Positions 32,447 through 40,107 of a DNA stretch of 54,186 nt are shown here, in pieces. The notes below the pieces were generated by a model that was not told the origin of the DNA, searched no databases, and saw nothing but the letters and a program-made list of their open reading frames with translations. Position 1 is the stretch's first letter; each line of letters starts with the position of its first letter. The stretch covers positions 1-54,186 of the IMG/VR virus record IMGVR_UViG_3300032050_000178; one strand, given 5' to 3'. The translations under genes and the position numbers were made by a program. This DNA is from a virus.

Positions 32447-33853
32447 ATGACTCTGTTCAAAAAAATTATTTTAATTACAGCTTTAGCAGCTGCATGTCCT
32501 TCATATGCTGATGAGTATAAAAATACTCTTCTTATTCTTAAAGAAAAATTCATAATATCTCAACAGGAGTATGAAGATAAACTTAAAGCGTACGAAGAAA
32601 GAGAAGAAAATAAAAAGTTCGCTGAGCAAAGAATCGACAAAGATGTTAGCGATAACAACAAGTGGAGACAAGCCAGAGTTAATGACGGATCAGTCACCGA
32701 AAATGGAATCGGGCTCAAGAGTAAAGATGGAAACAATACCATCCAACTTACAGGTCGAATTCATAATGACTATAGACACTATTCACCCTCTTACGGTCTC
32801 AATCAAGCCACGGATACGTATCAAAACGTAATTGAAATGCGTCGTGCACGATTAGGTGTAAGAGGCCAATTTGCAAAAGACTTTAAGTACGAAGTTGTAG
32901 GTAACTTTGGTAATGATGTCGGAGCATCTAGTACTTCTACTACTATGGACGTAGCCTGGGTTAATTATGCTGCTAGCCCAGAAGCTCAGTTTCAGTTTGG
33001 TTTGTTCAAGATGCCATTTAGCTTGGAGCAACTAACTAGCTCTAACAATATTGACTTTATGGAGCGTAGTTTAATTGGTCAAGTAGAAGGTGAGTTCATC
33101 CCTGGTAAAGAAACTGGCTTCATGCTGCACGGGGTACCTAAGCCTGGTCTTACCTATGCTGTTGCTTTAAGCCGAGGCAGAACTAACAAAGACGCTGTGT
33201 CAGATGGTTTAGATTATATCGGTAGAGTAACAACTAACATCGCTGACTTAACAGGAAGTAAAGCTTTTACAGCTCATTTAGGTGCTGCGTATAGCCAAGG
33301 TGAAGTAAGAGGTGGTGTTACTCCTTCTAGCGGAAGAACTGAATCACGTTCACAAAATGCATTCTTCACAGGCCCTGCATTGGGTGGAGTTACCACAAGA
33401 ACACGTCAAGGTATAGAAGCAGCTTTTGCATATAATGCATTCAAAGTTCAAGCAGAGCAATTTAACTTTAAATACGATCCTACAACAGGTAGTGATCAAG
33501 AGATTAAAGGTTACTATGTTCAAGCTGTCTATAACCTAACTGGTGAGAGCTTTAATTACAAAGACGGTGTATTCAGCTCAATTAAACCTGCTTCACCTAT
33601 AGACAAAGGTGGCAAAGGGGCATGGCAGGTTGGTGTTCGTATGAGTGAGTTTGATGCAAGCCCTATTGCTGTGGCTGCAGGTAAAACTAATCGTGCTGTA
33701 GCAACAACTTATGGTATTACCTGGTTTGCTACAGAAAATTTACGTTTTATGGTAAACTATGTAGACACTAAATACGACCATTTAGTTGGCTCTTCCGGCG
33801 GAAGAGTAAACGGAGATAGAGCAATTATGTTTAGAAGCCAGTTAAATTTCTAA
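32447..33853 (+). CDS. Phosphate-selective porin (OprO/OprP family)
   Basis: The 468-residue protein has a signal peptide (residues 1-21), then a ~45-residue coiled-coil segment (LKEKFIISQQEYEDKLKAYE), then a beta-barrel domain with IQLTGRIHNDYRHYSP, EMRRARLGVRGQFAKDFKYE and GLFKMPFSLEQLTSS, all typical of the O/P porin family. It ends in Phe (FRSQLNF), the outer-membrane insertion signal. It forms a two-gene unit with pstS: phosphate entry through the outer membrane and capture in the periplasm. The selectivity-filter lysines need structural mapping. Confidence 0.93.
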   Translation: MTLFKKIILITALAAACPSYADEYKNTLLILKEKFIISQQEYEDKLKAYEEREENKKFAEQRIDKDVSDNNKWRQARVNDGSVTENGIGLKSKDGNNTIQLTGRIHNDYRHYSPSYGLNQATDTYQNVIEMRRARLGVRGQFAKDFKYEVVGNFGNDVGASSTSTTMDVAWVNYAASPEAQFQFGLFKMPFSLEQLTSSNNIDFMERSLIGQVEGEFIPGKETGFMLHGVPKPGLTYAVALSRGRTNKDAVSDGLDYIGRVTTNIADLTGSKAFTAHLGAAYSQGEVRGGVTPSSGRTESRSQNAFFTGPALGGVTTRTRQGIEAAFAYNAFKVQAEQFNFKYDPTTGSDQEIKGYYVQAVYNLTGESFNYKDGVFSSIKPASPIDKGGKGAWQVGVRMSEFDASPIAVAAGKTNRAVATTYGITWFATENLRFMVNYVDTKYDHLVGSSGGRVNGDRAIMFRSQLNF

Positions 33854-33875
33854 TTAGTTGATTTACTTCTTCTGA

Positions 33876-33904
33876 CCCCCTATAATCTTCTTATAGGGGG
33901 TTTT
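33876..33904 (+). terminator. Terminator after the pstS-porin pair
   Basis: A perfect 10-bp stem CCCCCTATAA/TTATAGGGGG with 5-base loop TCTTC followed by TTTT. The GGGGG arm also lies 8 bases before the next ATG (33908) and may serve as its ribosome site. Confidence 0.75.
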
Positions 33905-33907
33905 ATT

Positions 33908-34336
33908 ATGGATAGAGAACTAGACGAAAAACTTTGTAGTAAGTATCCGCTCATCTTTGCTGACAGGCATAGGTCTATGATGGAAACGGCTATGTGCTGG
34001 GGCTTTGAGTGTGGTAACGGATGGTACGATCTTATCGATACGCTATGTGAAAGGATCCAACTACATATAGAAAGTACAAACAGACATCGTGAGATTATGT
34101 TAGCCAAGCCGACAGGCTATATTCCTGAAGAGGTTCCTCAGGTGGTAGCTGTTCAAGTTAAAGAGAAGTTCGGTATGCTTCGTTTCTACTATGATGGTGG
34201 AGATGAACATGTACGCGGTCTAGTAAATATGGCAGAGGCTATGTCTATTAAAATTTGTATGACTTGTGGTAAACCTGGAGTATTGTATACTAGTGGCTGG
34301 TGGAATGTAGCTTGTGAGGAGCATAAAATTGATTGA
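33908..34336 (+). CDS. Conserved phage protein with C-terminal zinc-like motif
   Basis: The 142-residue protein belongs to a widespread phage family of unknown function: CWGFECGNGWYDLIDTLCERI near residues 30-50, VKEKFGMLRFYYDGGD and a C-terminal CMTCGKPGVLYTSGWWNVACEEH, a CxxC...CxxH zinc-like site. Confidence 0.8.
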   Translation: MDRELDEKLCSKYPLIFADRHRSMMETAMCWGFECGNGWYDLIDTLCERIQLHIESTNRHREIMLAKPTGYIPEEVPQVVAVQVKEKFGMLRFYYDGGDEHVRGLVNMAEAMSIKICMTCGKPGVLYTSGWWNVACEEHKID

Positions 34337-34472
34337 CGCAATTGTTCTTATTTGGTATGAGTTTCTAAGTCGCATTCTTACAACTCTACTAGGCATTCTC
34401 TTCATCTTTATAGGTGTATTATCTCCTGATGCTGCCTATAATGCGATGAAGAAAGCTTTAAAGGATTACTAA
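34329..34472 (+). CDS. Small membrane protein with TTG start
   Basis: A 47-residue protein with one hydrophobic helix (ILTTLLGILFIFIGVLS). A TTG at 34329 has SD GAGGA 8 bases upstream and overlaps the previous stop. The stop overlaps the next start (TAATG). The rare start makes it tentative. Confidence 0.45.
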   Translation: MIDAIVLIWYEFLSRILTTLLGILFIFIGVLSPDAAYNAMKKALKDY

Positions 34473-34669
34473 TGGCCATTCTTGACCTTGTAGCTTATCG
34501 AAACCATAGAGACATTCTTAGACAGGAAGACAGTGCTATTCCTATTTTAGAACTTATCGAGAATTTAGACAAATTAGACCAGTGTCTTACAGAAGATATA
34601 TACTTTGGTATTCTAAAAGGTAATGTGTCTTTAGATGACTTTAGGTACTGGTGTAAAGTAAAGAGGTAA
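34472..34669 (+). CDS. Hypothetical protein
   Basis: A 65-residue helical protein (MAILDLVAYRNHRDILRQED start) ending FRYWCKVKR. Coupled to its neighbour by TAATG. No known domain. Confidence 0.55.
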   Translation: MAILDLVAYRNHRDILRQEDSAIPILELIENLDKLDQCLTEDIYFGILKGNVSLDDFRYWCKVKR

Positions 34670-34672
34670 GCT

Positions 34673-34837
34673 ATGACTGTCCGATACTCTGAGCGATATG
34701 ACGCATTGTATGATGATGAAGACATGTTATGGATAGATGGTAAGTGTAGTGACCCAGAATGCGACTACTGTGCTGATAGGCCAGAGTTTCCTGAATTAGA
34801 TTCTAACGATAGAGTGGTAAATAATGCTAAGTTTTGA
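34673..34837 (+). CDS. Hypothetical acidic Cys-containing protein
   Basis: A 54-residue acidic protein with CSDPECDYC, a compact cysteine cluster that could bind a metal. SD GAGGT lies upstream of ATG 34673. It overlaps the next gene by 14 bases. Confidence 0.5.
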   Translation: MTVRYSERYDALYDDEDMLWIDGKCSDPECDYCADRPEFPELDSNDRVVNNAKF

Positions 34838-35069
34838 TTGGAAGATTATAGATGATAGATTTTATTACTATGAAACCAATTCAGGTAAGATTGTTGGGTT
34901 TGTTCATAAACATGCCCTTACCTCTATTTGGAATTCAGTAATTTACGTAGGTAATGAAAGGCACATTGCAGGTAATGAAATCGGTCTTGGTCAGTATATA
35001 GATATGGACTTTGCAAGAAGAGCTGTTATTAATTACTGGGAAATAGAATCTAGGACGCTGCTAGAATGA
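34824..35069 (+). CDS. Hypothetical protein
   Basis: An 81-residue protein with alternating strands (FYYYETNSGKIVGFVHKHAL, IWNSVIYVGNERHIAG) and a C-terminal helix. It looks like a small beta-alpha domain seen in other phages. The stop overlaps the next ATG (ATGA). Confidence 0.65.
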   Translation: MLSFDWKIIDDRFYYYETNSGKIVGFVHKHALTSIWNSVIYVGNERHIAGNEIGLGQYIDMDFARRAVINYWEIESRTLLE

Positions 35070-35290
35070 TTAATGGATTAACTAAGAAACAAAAAACATT
35101 TGCAAAGATCTTACAAGAGTTTGATTATGTAGATCAGATCAATCAGTTTATAGAATCCCTTCCCGATATAGATAAAAAGGACGCTATCACGGTGTATGAG
35201 TTAATGATAGCACACTACATCGATCAATACGATGAGACTGAGATTGCTGATGCACTATGGGAAGATTTAACTAATAAGTGGAAAGAATGA
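35066..35290 (+). CDS. Hypothetical protein
   Basis: A 74-residue, acidic helical protein (MINGLTKKQKTFAKILQEFD start). It overlaps the Rieske oxygenase start by 4 bases, so the two are co-translated. Function unknown. Confidence 0.6.
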   Translation: MINGLTKKQKTFAKILQEFDYVDQINQFIESLPDIDKKDAITVYELMIAHYIDQYDETEIADALWEDLTNKWKE

Positions 35291-36351
35291 AGCCCTCACA
35301 TTTTTATTTTAGCGATACCATTTTTCAGAAAGAGCAAGGTCTATTTAATCAAGCAGGTTACCTAGGTCATGAGATTCATCTTCAAACTAACAATTATTAT
35401 TGTCCTCCTCACGATCCTGGTAAAGTCCTGGTTAATAATAAAAATGGTATAGAATGTCTCAGTAATGTATGTAGACATCGCCAGGCCACTATCATGAATA
35501 GATCTGGTAACTGTGCCAATCTAGTATGTCCTTTGCATGGCTGGACATATGACATGGAAGGTAAATTAATCGGTGCTCCTCATTTCGATCAGCAAGATAG
35601 GCATCTAGATAAGTTTAACACACAAACATGGAATGGTCTTATCTTTGAGAAGAAAGGTAAAGACATCGTTAGTGACTTAAGCCGTATGCAGCTGGGTAAG
35701 TATTTCGACTTCACCGGTTATGCATTTCATTCTAAAGTCGAGCATATCTGTAACTATAACTGGAAGACGTTTATTGAGGTCTACCTCGATGACTATCATG
35801 TAGATCCATTTCATCCAGGTTTAGGTAATTTTGTGGATTGTAATAGTTTGTTATGGGAGCATGGACCTAGCTATTCTGTTCAAGCTGTAGGAATCAAGAA
35901 CAAGCTTCAGACACCAGGTACGGCTACCTATAAGAAATGGCATAAAGCTTTACTGGACTATACTAAAGGTAAAGTTCCGGAGCATGGAGCGATCTGGCTA
36001 ACTATCTATCCTAATATTATGGTAGAATGGTATCCTGAGGTTCTGGTCATCTCTACATTATGGCCTGAGTCACCTGAGAAAACCAGGAACATAGTTGAGT
36101 TCTATTATCCAGAAGAGATCGTTCATTTTGAATCTGAGTTTGTAGAGTGTCATCAGGCCGCTTACATGGAGACATGCGATGAGGATGATGAGATTGCCGA
36201 GCGTATGGATTTAGGTAGAAAGCAATTACATAAGAGACAAGCTAGTGACTATGGACCAGTTCACAATCCAATGGAGATAGGTCTTAATTACTTCTACGAC
36301 TATTACAACAGTTATCAAAATATTAACTTTATTAACTATAAACCCGAATAG
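35287..36351 (+). CDS. Rieske non-heme iron oxygenase, alpha-subunit-like
   Basis: The 354-residue protein has a Rieske [2Fe-2S] site CRH (Cys62, His64) and CPLHGW (Cys81, His84), and a mononuclear iron site in YLDDYHVDPFHPGL with two His and an upstream Asp. Length and order match ring-hydroxylating or choline/carnitine-type monooxygenase alpha subunits. The substrate is not readable and no reductase gene is nearby, so host ferredoxin must supply electrons. ATG 35287 uses an ATGA junction. Confidence 0.9.
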   Translation: MKPSHFYFSDTIFQKEQGLFNQAGYLGHEIHLQTNNYYCPPHDPGKVLVNNKNGIECLSNVCRHRQATIMNRSGNCANLVCPLHGWTYDMEGKLIGAPHFDQQDRHLDKFNTQTWNGLIFEKKGKDIVSDLSRMQLGKYFDFTGYAFHSKVEHICNYNWKTFIEVYLDDYHVDPFHPGLGNFVDCNSLLWEHGPSYSVQAVGIKNKLQTPGTATYKKWHKALLDYTKGKVPEHGAIWLTIYPNIMVEWYPEVLVISTLWPESPEKTRNIVEFYYPEEIVHFESEFVECHQAAYMETCDEDDEIAERMDLGRKQLHKRQASDYGPVHNPMEIGLNYFYDYYNSYQNINFINYKPE

Positions 36352-36381
36352 TTACTAAAATGTTAACTAAATAATTTCCGA

Positions 36382-36406
36382 ACCCACGATTTCCGTGGGT
36401 TTTTTT
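36382..36406 (+). terminator. Terminator before the early-gene promoter
   Basis: ACCCACG/CGTGGGT 7-bp stem with loop ATTTC, then seven T. Together with the promoter at 36419 it forms a terminator-promoter module very similar to the one at 40439-40507. Confidence 0.85.
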
Positions 36407-36418
36407 GTTACGTAACGC

Positions 36419-36447
36419 TTGCACCAAAACCCGTTTGCCTGCATAAT
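36419..36447 (+). promoter_or_regulatory. Early promoter with CCCGTTTG spacer
   Basis: TTGCAC, 17 bases, CATAAT. The spacer has CCCGTTTG at positions 6-13, the same register as three other promoters in this region. Confidence 0.75.
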
Positions 36448-36477
36448 GACAATATGAAAACGAGAAAGGAAAACGAC

Positions 36478-36834
36478 ATGAAGATCTCTTACGACGAGAA
36501 CATTATCAGCGATTTGCACAAAGATGCATATGGCTTTCGTCCAGACGGTTCGTTCTGGGGAACATGGGCAGCTTTCAATCCTATTCAAAAGCAGGCGTTG
36601 TGGGATAGTATGCTAGCTGATCTTACTCGTGCTATTGAGGATGAAGAAGAGGGTTACAAGATGGCTGTAGAAGAATTTGAAGCTCGTATTGACAACTTAA
36701 TGCATGATTGTTCAAATCGTAAGGCTATTGTAGGTTGGTTCTTGCGAGCAGAAAATCATGAAAATGAAATCGAGAGTTTCGAATTCATTAACGGTCTCCC
36801 GTTTGGTTATCTCAAGAAAATGGAGTATGTATGA
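36478..36834 (+). CDS. Hypothetical protein
   Basis: A 118-residue protein (MKISYDENIISDLHKDAYGF start) with YGFRPDGSFWGTWAAFNPIQK and a Glu-rich helix, similar to small proteins in many phages. ATG 36478 has SD AAAGGA 7 bases upstream; an in-frame ATG at 36454 falls on the predicted transcription start. First gene of an early block. Confidence 0.75.
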   Translation: MKISYDENIISDLHKDAYGFRPDGSFWGTWAAFNPIQKQALWDSMLADLTRAIEDEEEGYKMAVEEFEARIDNLMHDCSNRKAIVGWFLRAENHENEIESFEFINGLPFGYLKKMEYV

Positions 36835-37040
36835 CGAACGATATTTTACAATTAGCAGAAGACTTTTGTCTGGATAATATTCGGTATACAGAGTTTAATT
36901 TCCTGTATGAGATGTATCGTGAGAATGTAGGTATTGAGCGCTCGGTGATGCTTGCGCTAAACGAATTAGGTTTATTGAGTAAGTTTATTGACAAGAATTG
37001 GAGTAAATTATCATGTATATCGCCCATAACTACGGACTAG
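36831..37040 (+). CDS. Hypothetical protein
   Basis: A 69-residue helical protein (MTNDILQLAEDFCLDNIRYT start) coupled by an ATGA junction to the gene before it and overlapping the next by 28 bases. No domain recognised. Confidence 0.6.
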   Translation: MTNDILQLAEDFCLDNIRYTEFNFLYEMYRENVGIERSVMLALNELGLLSKFIDKNWSKLSCISPITTD

Positions 37041-37237
37041 TCAGAATCGTTCATGACGGTAGTCCGTTCAACACCGCTTATGACATTAAGGTAGAATGGC
37101 GTGAGACAGAAGACAGTGAATGGACTATGTATTCTGGCTACAATTCATTAAGTAATGATTATGCATATTCAGAAGCTAATCAAGCGGCAACTCGTGCTAT
37201 GGCAGAATTAGCTAGGAGGAAAGCAAACAATGAATAG
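37013..37237 (+). CDS. Hypothetical protein
   Basis: A 74-residue protein with beta-like IAHNYGLVRIVHDGSPF and a helical tail (QAATRAMAELARRKANNE). SD GAGT lies upstream. It overlaps both neighbours, as is usual in this block. Confidence 0.6.
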   Translation: MYIAHNYGLVRIVHDGSPFNTAYDIKVEWRETEDSEWTMYSGYNSLSNDYAYSEANQAATRAMAELARRKANNE

Positions 37238-37502
37238 AGAAGAGTTAGCCGAACAATGTCGCCTGGAGAGGTTAGATTGTCAGGATGCTTACAACAAGAT
37301 CAAAGCCGGGCAGATGACCTTTGAAGACTTTTACTATGGATGGTTGGATAATATTCGTTCTATAGATTTCGATCATGGATATGAATATGCCATGGACAAT
37401 GTAGAAGATTTTATTCAAGACGCCGAGGGTGATATAGATTACGTCAGATTCCTAATTGAAAAAGACCGTAATGCTAGAAATGGCGAGCTGGATATCATAT
37501 AA
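37230..37502 (+). CDS. Hypothetical protein
   Basis: A 90-residue acidic protein (MNREELAEQCRLERLDCQDA start) with aromatic FEDFYYGWLDNI. SD AGGAGG precedes ATG 37230. Helical, function unknown. Confidence 0.65.
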   Translation: MNREELAEQCRLERLDCQDAYNKIKAGQMTFEDFYYGWLDNIRSIDFDHGYEYAMDNVEDFIQDAEGDIDYVRFLIEKDRNARNGELDII

Positions 37503-37525
37503 TAGAGGTTCAATGATAGGGGGTC

Positions 37526-37735
37526 ATGATGAGAAAAACCAAATATTTCGATGTAAATTATATTATGGGTGAACCTGCACTCTTTAACGACAAGATTTCC
37601 ACAGGTCGTTCGTTGAAGTGGTTTACAGGATACTTTACAGAATCGCTCTTTAAGAATAGAGGACCTCGTCTGTTGCAGATTCCGTATGTGAAGAATGTCA
37701 AGCAGGGCCGCGGTTGGATTAGAGTTTACGTATGA
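37526..37735 (+). CDS. Hypothetical basic protein
   Basis: A 69-residue basic protein (MMRKTKYFDVNYIMGEPALF start). The start may be ATG 37526 or 37529. It overlaps the next start by 4 bases. Confidence 0.55.
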   Translation: MMRKTKYFDVNYIMGEPALFNDKISTGRSLKWFTGYFTESLFKNRGPRLLQIPYVKNVKQGRGWIRVYV

Positions 37736-37971
37736 GGTATTGGACTATAGTTTATCCAGATGTAACGTCTACAGGTGCAGAGTACGATCATTGGGAGACG
37801 TTATCAGAGAAAGAGATTTTAGATCAATACTGGGTATACTGGTTTACAAAGATGATTAATAACCAGCAATCGTTAGAGGATTTAACTTCTGAGAGGTGCA
37901 TTGAAGACTGGTGTATCGTCCATTGGGCATCTCGTAACTATTGGCGTGAAATGAAGGAGTGTATACAATGA
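37732..37971 (+). CDS. Hypothetical Trp-rich protein
   Basis: A 79-residue protein with many Trp and Tyr (MRYWTIVYPDVTSTGAEYDH start; DWCIVHWASRNYWREM). Relatives are seen in other phages. Overlaps the next start by 4 bases. Confidence 0.6.
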   Translation: MRYWTIVYPDVTSTGAEYDHWETLSEKEILDQYWVYWFTKMINNQQSLEDLTSERCIEDWCIVHWASRNYWREMKECIQ

Positions 37972-38144
37972 TGGATAAGATTAAGAATTTTCTATATCAG
38001 CATCGAGTCAAGATTAGTTATTTTATCGGTGGGGCTAACATTCTATCGGGGCTATTAAACATTCTTATAGGTAATGTGGTCTTAGGTCTATTTTGGCTCA
38101 GCATGGGTGCTTTTATTATTTTCGATGTACGTACTTACTCATGA
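37968..38144 (+). CDS. Small two-TM membrane protein
   Basis: A 58-residue protein with two hydrophobic segments (ISYFIGGANILSGLLNIL and VVLGLFWLSMGAFIIF). ATG 37968 is preferred to the GTG upstream. It overlaps the next start as ATGA. Confidence 0.6.
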   Translation: MMDKIKNFLYQHRVKISYFIGGANILSGLLNILIGNVVLGLFWLSMGAFIIFDVRTYS

Positions 38145-38311
38145 ATGAGAATGACATTGTTTATCGTTTAAGAAAGCGTGCTGAGATTCGTCGGCAGATT
38201 CCAACGCGTAAGTCCGTACAAGAGGGTCAGGCCGATCGATTAGCTGATTTATTAGAAGAGGCCGCTATAGAGATTGAGCGTTTGAGGAAGCAAGATGAAA
38301 CCATTGTTTAA
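38141..38311 (+). CDS. Hypothetical coiled-coil protein
   Basis: A 56-residue basic/acidic helix (MNENDIVYRLRKRAEIRRQI start; AADLLEEAAIEIERLRKQ-like C-terminus). The pattern resembles small phage proteins that list hydrophobic heptads at the C-terminus. Overlaps the next gene by 17 bases. Confidence 0.55.
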   Translation: MNENDIVYRLRKRAEIRRQIPTRKSVQEGQADRLADLLEEAAIEIERLRKQDETIV

Positions 38312-38528
38312 GACCGTCAAGGTAATCTATAATGCTATAGATGAGTCTTATGAGATTTGGTATCGCAACTGGTTTGTATGGAACTTCGATAGCAGCTACA
38401 AATTCGATAAGCCAGATAACAAATACCCTATTCATTATAGGACTAAAGAGCAGGCCGAGCAAATGGCCATTAATCGCGCGGCAGCCATGCTTAAGTCGGT
38501 AGAAGTATTTCGAGGAACTGCGACATGA
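38295..38528 (+). CDS. Hypothetical protein
   Basis: A 77-residue protein with ESYEIWYRNWFVWNFDSSYK beta-hairpin-like region and a helical tail (AEQMAINRAAAMLKSVEVF). SD GAGG lies upstream of ATG 38295. Function unknown. Confidence 0.6.
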   Translation: MKPLFKTVKVIYNAIDESYEIWYRNWFVWNFDSSYKFDKPDNKYPIHYRTKEQAEQMAINRAAAMLKSVEVFRGTAT

Positions 38529-38776
38529 AGAAGTTAGCTATTGTTTTCGTTCTGTTTCTAGCAGCATGTGAGAGAACGGAGATTATAAAAGAGCCTATAG
38601 TTTCAGATCAATGTTTGCGTCGTGAGTTATTCAACGAGTGTATGAAATCATTGCCAGCCGGGCCTGTTGCTACTCAATACAATGATTGGGATGATGTAGT
38701 ATCCGAATGTCGATCTTACGCATGGTCTGTATCGACGCGTTTGGAATCCATGATTAAGAAAGAATGCCGAGGGTAA
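38525..38776 (+). CDS. Small lipoprotein
   Basis: An 83-residue protein with signal peptide and lipobox FLAAC (Cys15). The mature part has four more Cys (CLRRELFNEC, ECRSY, KKECRG) that may form disulfides. Envelope-located; could act in superinfection exclusion or lysis, but this is inference. Confidence 0.7.
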   Translation: MKKLAIVFVLFLAACERTEIIKEPIVSDQCLRRELFNECMKSLPAGPVATQYNDWDDVVSECRSYAWSVSTRLESMIKKECRG

Positions 38777-39100
38777 ATGAATTATCATGCTCATATCTAC
38801 TGGAAGCATATAGGTGAACGCGTCCAGGCCTTATCACTTCGTCCGCTACTAGAATCATTAGGATGTGGTTTAGGTGCTATTCATGATAAGCCAATAGGTC
38901 CTCATCCATTGCCGATGTATCAAGCCATGTATGATAGCTCCAATAAAACCGAGGTAGAATCGTTACTAAAAGCTCAATCCATGTCTATTCTACTGCATGA
39001 AGATATTGGTCTAGATCATGTAAGAGATCATACCGAAGGTGCTCGTTGGATTAATGAGTCGTTAGAATTAGACCTGAAGTTTTTAGAGGATTTTGAATGA
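38777..39100 (+). CDS. DOPA 4,5-dioxygenase family protein
   Basis: The 107-residue protein matches PF08883-type proteins: NYHAHIYW at the start, the strand-helix LRPLLESLG, PIGPHPLPMYQAMY near residues 40-53, ILLHEDIGLDHVRDHTEGARWI. Family members extradiol-cleave catechols or are uncharacterised; His residues in HAHIYW and GPHP are the likely metal ligands. It lies in the same coupled block as the Rieske oxygenase, four kilobases downstream. Confidence 0.75.
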   Translation: MNYHAHIYWKHIGERVQALSLRPLLESLGCGLGAIHDKPIGPHPLPMYQAMYDSSNKTEVESLLKAQSMSILLHEDIGLDHVRDHTEGARWINESLELDLKFLEDFE

Positions 39101-39243
39101 ATCAGCCTTGGTATGTGAGATTGTTATGGTGGGTATGTGAGAGAATGAATCATCCGATGATTAACAAAGGATGGATATATGATGGACAATATCACCGTGA
39201 CTGCCGCCTATGCAAGAGAATAATCTCTGAGGATATAAAATGA
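39097..39243 (+). CDS. Hypothetical small Trp-rich protein
   Basis: A 48-residue protein (MNQPWYVRLLWWVCERMNHP start) with a C-terminal CRLCKR that could bind metal with another Cys. ATGA junctions on both sides support it. Confidence 0.5.
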   Translation: MNQPWYVRLLWWVCERMNHPMINKGWIYDGQYHRDCRLCKRIISEDIK

Positions 39244-39473
39244 ACGAATCAATCAAAGAATTAGCCGAGAGAGCTGGATTTTCTCTATGGGAAGATGAGC
39301 CCTGGAAACCCAATGGAGCTATCATCGATTGGTGCTGCAATTATGATCGTGAGTTAGAATTATTTGCAGAATTAATTATTCAAAGATGTATAGAAATATG
39401 CGAAGAAGGATCGACATCTCAGATGACTAGTACGGGTGCAGCTAATCTTATTAGAATGACGTTAGCAAAGTAA
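39240..39473 (+). CDS. Small MNxxIxELA-family phage protein
   Basis: A 77-residue protein with the pattern MNESIKELAERAG near the N-terminus and ELFAELIIQRCIEIC in the middle. Three paralogues occur at 39705, 42998 and 43210. The family is common in phages; its role is unknown. Confidence 0.7.
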   Translation: MNESIKELAERAGFSLWEDEPWKPNGAIIDWCCNYDRELELFAELIIQRCIEICEEGSTSQMTSTGAANLIRMTLAK

Positions 39474-39477
39474 GAAA

Positions 39478-39708
39478 ATGAGCCTTCTACCCTGCCCGCA
39501 ATGTAATTCTGAAGCCGAAATCTTCTCCACGGGTACGTCAGAATGTTATGGTTGGGCATGGCAAACGTATGGTGTGAGATGTAAAGATGACCATAAGAAG
39601 CATTGCGATATGGAAATAAGTATGACTGCTGATTTCTTCTATGTAGATATCCATGATGAATATTGGGAAAAGATTTGGAATAATTTACCAGTAAGGGCAA
39701 AGATATGA
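39478..39708 (+). CDS. Lar-like zinc protein (restriction alleviation family)
   Basis: A 76-residue protein that begins MSLLPCPQCNSEAEIFSTG and has a second Cys pair in YGVRCKDDHKKHC, then WEKIWNNLP. This is the layout of Lar-type zinc-ribbon proteins, some of which modulate type I restriction. Functional transfer from Lar is only a suggestion. Confidence 0.6.
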   Translation: MSLLPCPQCNSEAEIFSTGTSECYGWAWQTYGVRCKDDHKKHCDMEISMTADFFYVDIHDEYWEKIWNNLPVRAKI

Positions 39709-39899
39709 ACGATCGAATTCATGAATTAGCCAAAGAATGCTACGTATATACAGGTTCGGTACATACTAATCATTTTGCCTATTGGAAGTTCGCTGAGTTG
39801 ATTATCGCTGAATGTATCGAAGCCGCTAGAACAGTTGGTGGTGATGCAGGTATTGAAATGGAAACAACTATTAGAAATATATTTGGAGTTGAAGAATGA
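39705..39899 (+). CDS. Small MNxxIxELA-family phage protein
   Basis: A 64-residue paralogue of 39240: MNDRIHELAKECY, WKFAELIIAECIEAAR and IRNIFGVEE. ATGA junction with the Lar-like gene. Confidence 0.7.
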   Translation: MNDRIHELAKECYVYTGSVHTNHFAYWKFAELIIAECIEAARTVGGDAGIEMETTIRNIFGVEE

Positions 39900-40057
39900 A
39901 CGAACGATTGGAGATGTTGAGTGATAAGGTTCGTCGAGGCGAACCGATTGACTTCAGCGAGGCTATTGAGGTTATTGAATATCAGGAACAATTGAAACAA
40001 GAACGAAAAACAAATTCTTTTGTTAGCCGTGTGCGAAAATTTTTTGGAATAGAATGA
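39896..40057 (+). CDS. Hypothetical small protein
   Basis: A 53-residue helical protein (MNERLEMLSDKVRRGEPIDF start) that begins by ATGA overlap. The C-terminal RVRKFFGIE resembles endings of the MNxxI family, but the FAELI core is absent. Confidence 0.55.
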   Translation: MNERLEMLSDKVRRGEPIDFSEAIEVIEYQEQLKQERKTNSFVSRVRKFFGIE

Positions 40058-40107
40058 TGTTTTGGTTGATGATATGCCTGGTCATCTTGGTCTGGATTCT
40101 ACGATGA
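40054..40107 (+). CDS. Possible 17-residue membrane peptide
   Basis: The frame reads MMFWLMICLVILVWILR, entirely hydrophobic with a terminal Arg, and is joined by ATGA overlaps to both neighbours. Size makes it uncertain. Confidence 0.3.
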   Translation: MMFWLMICLVILVWILR

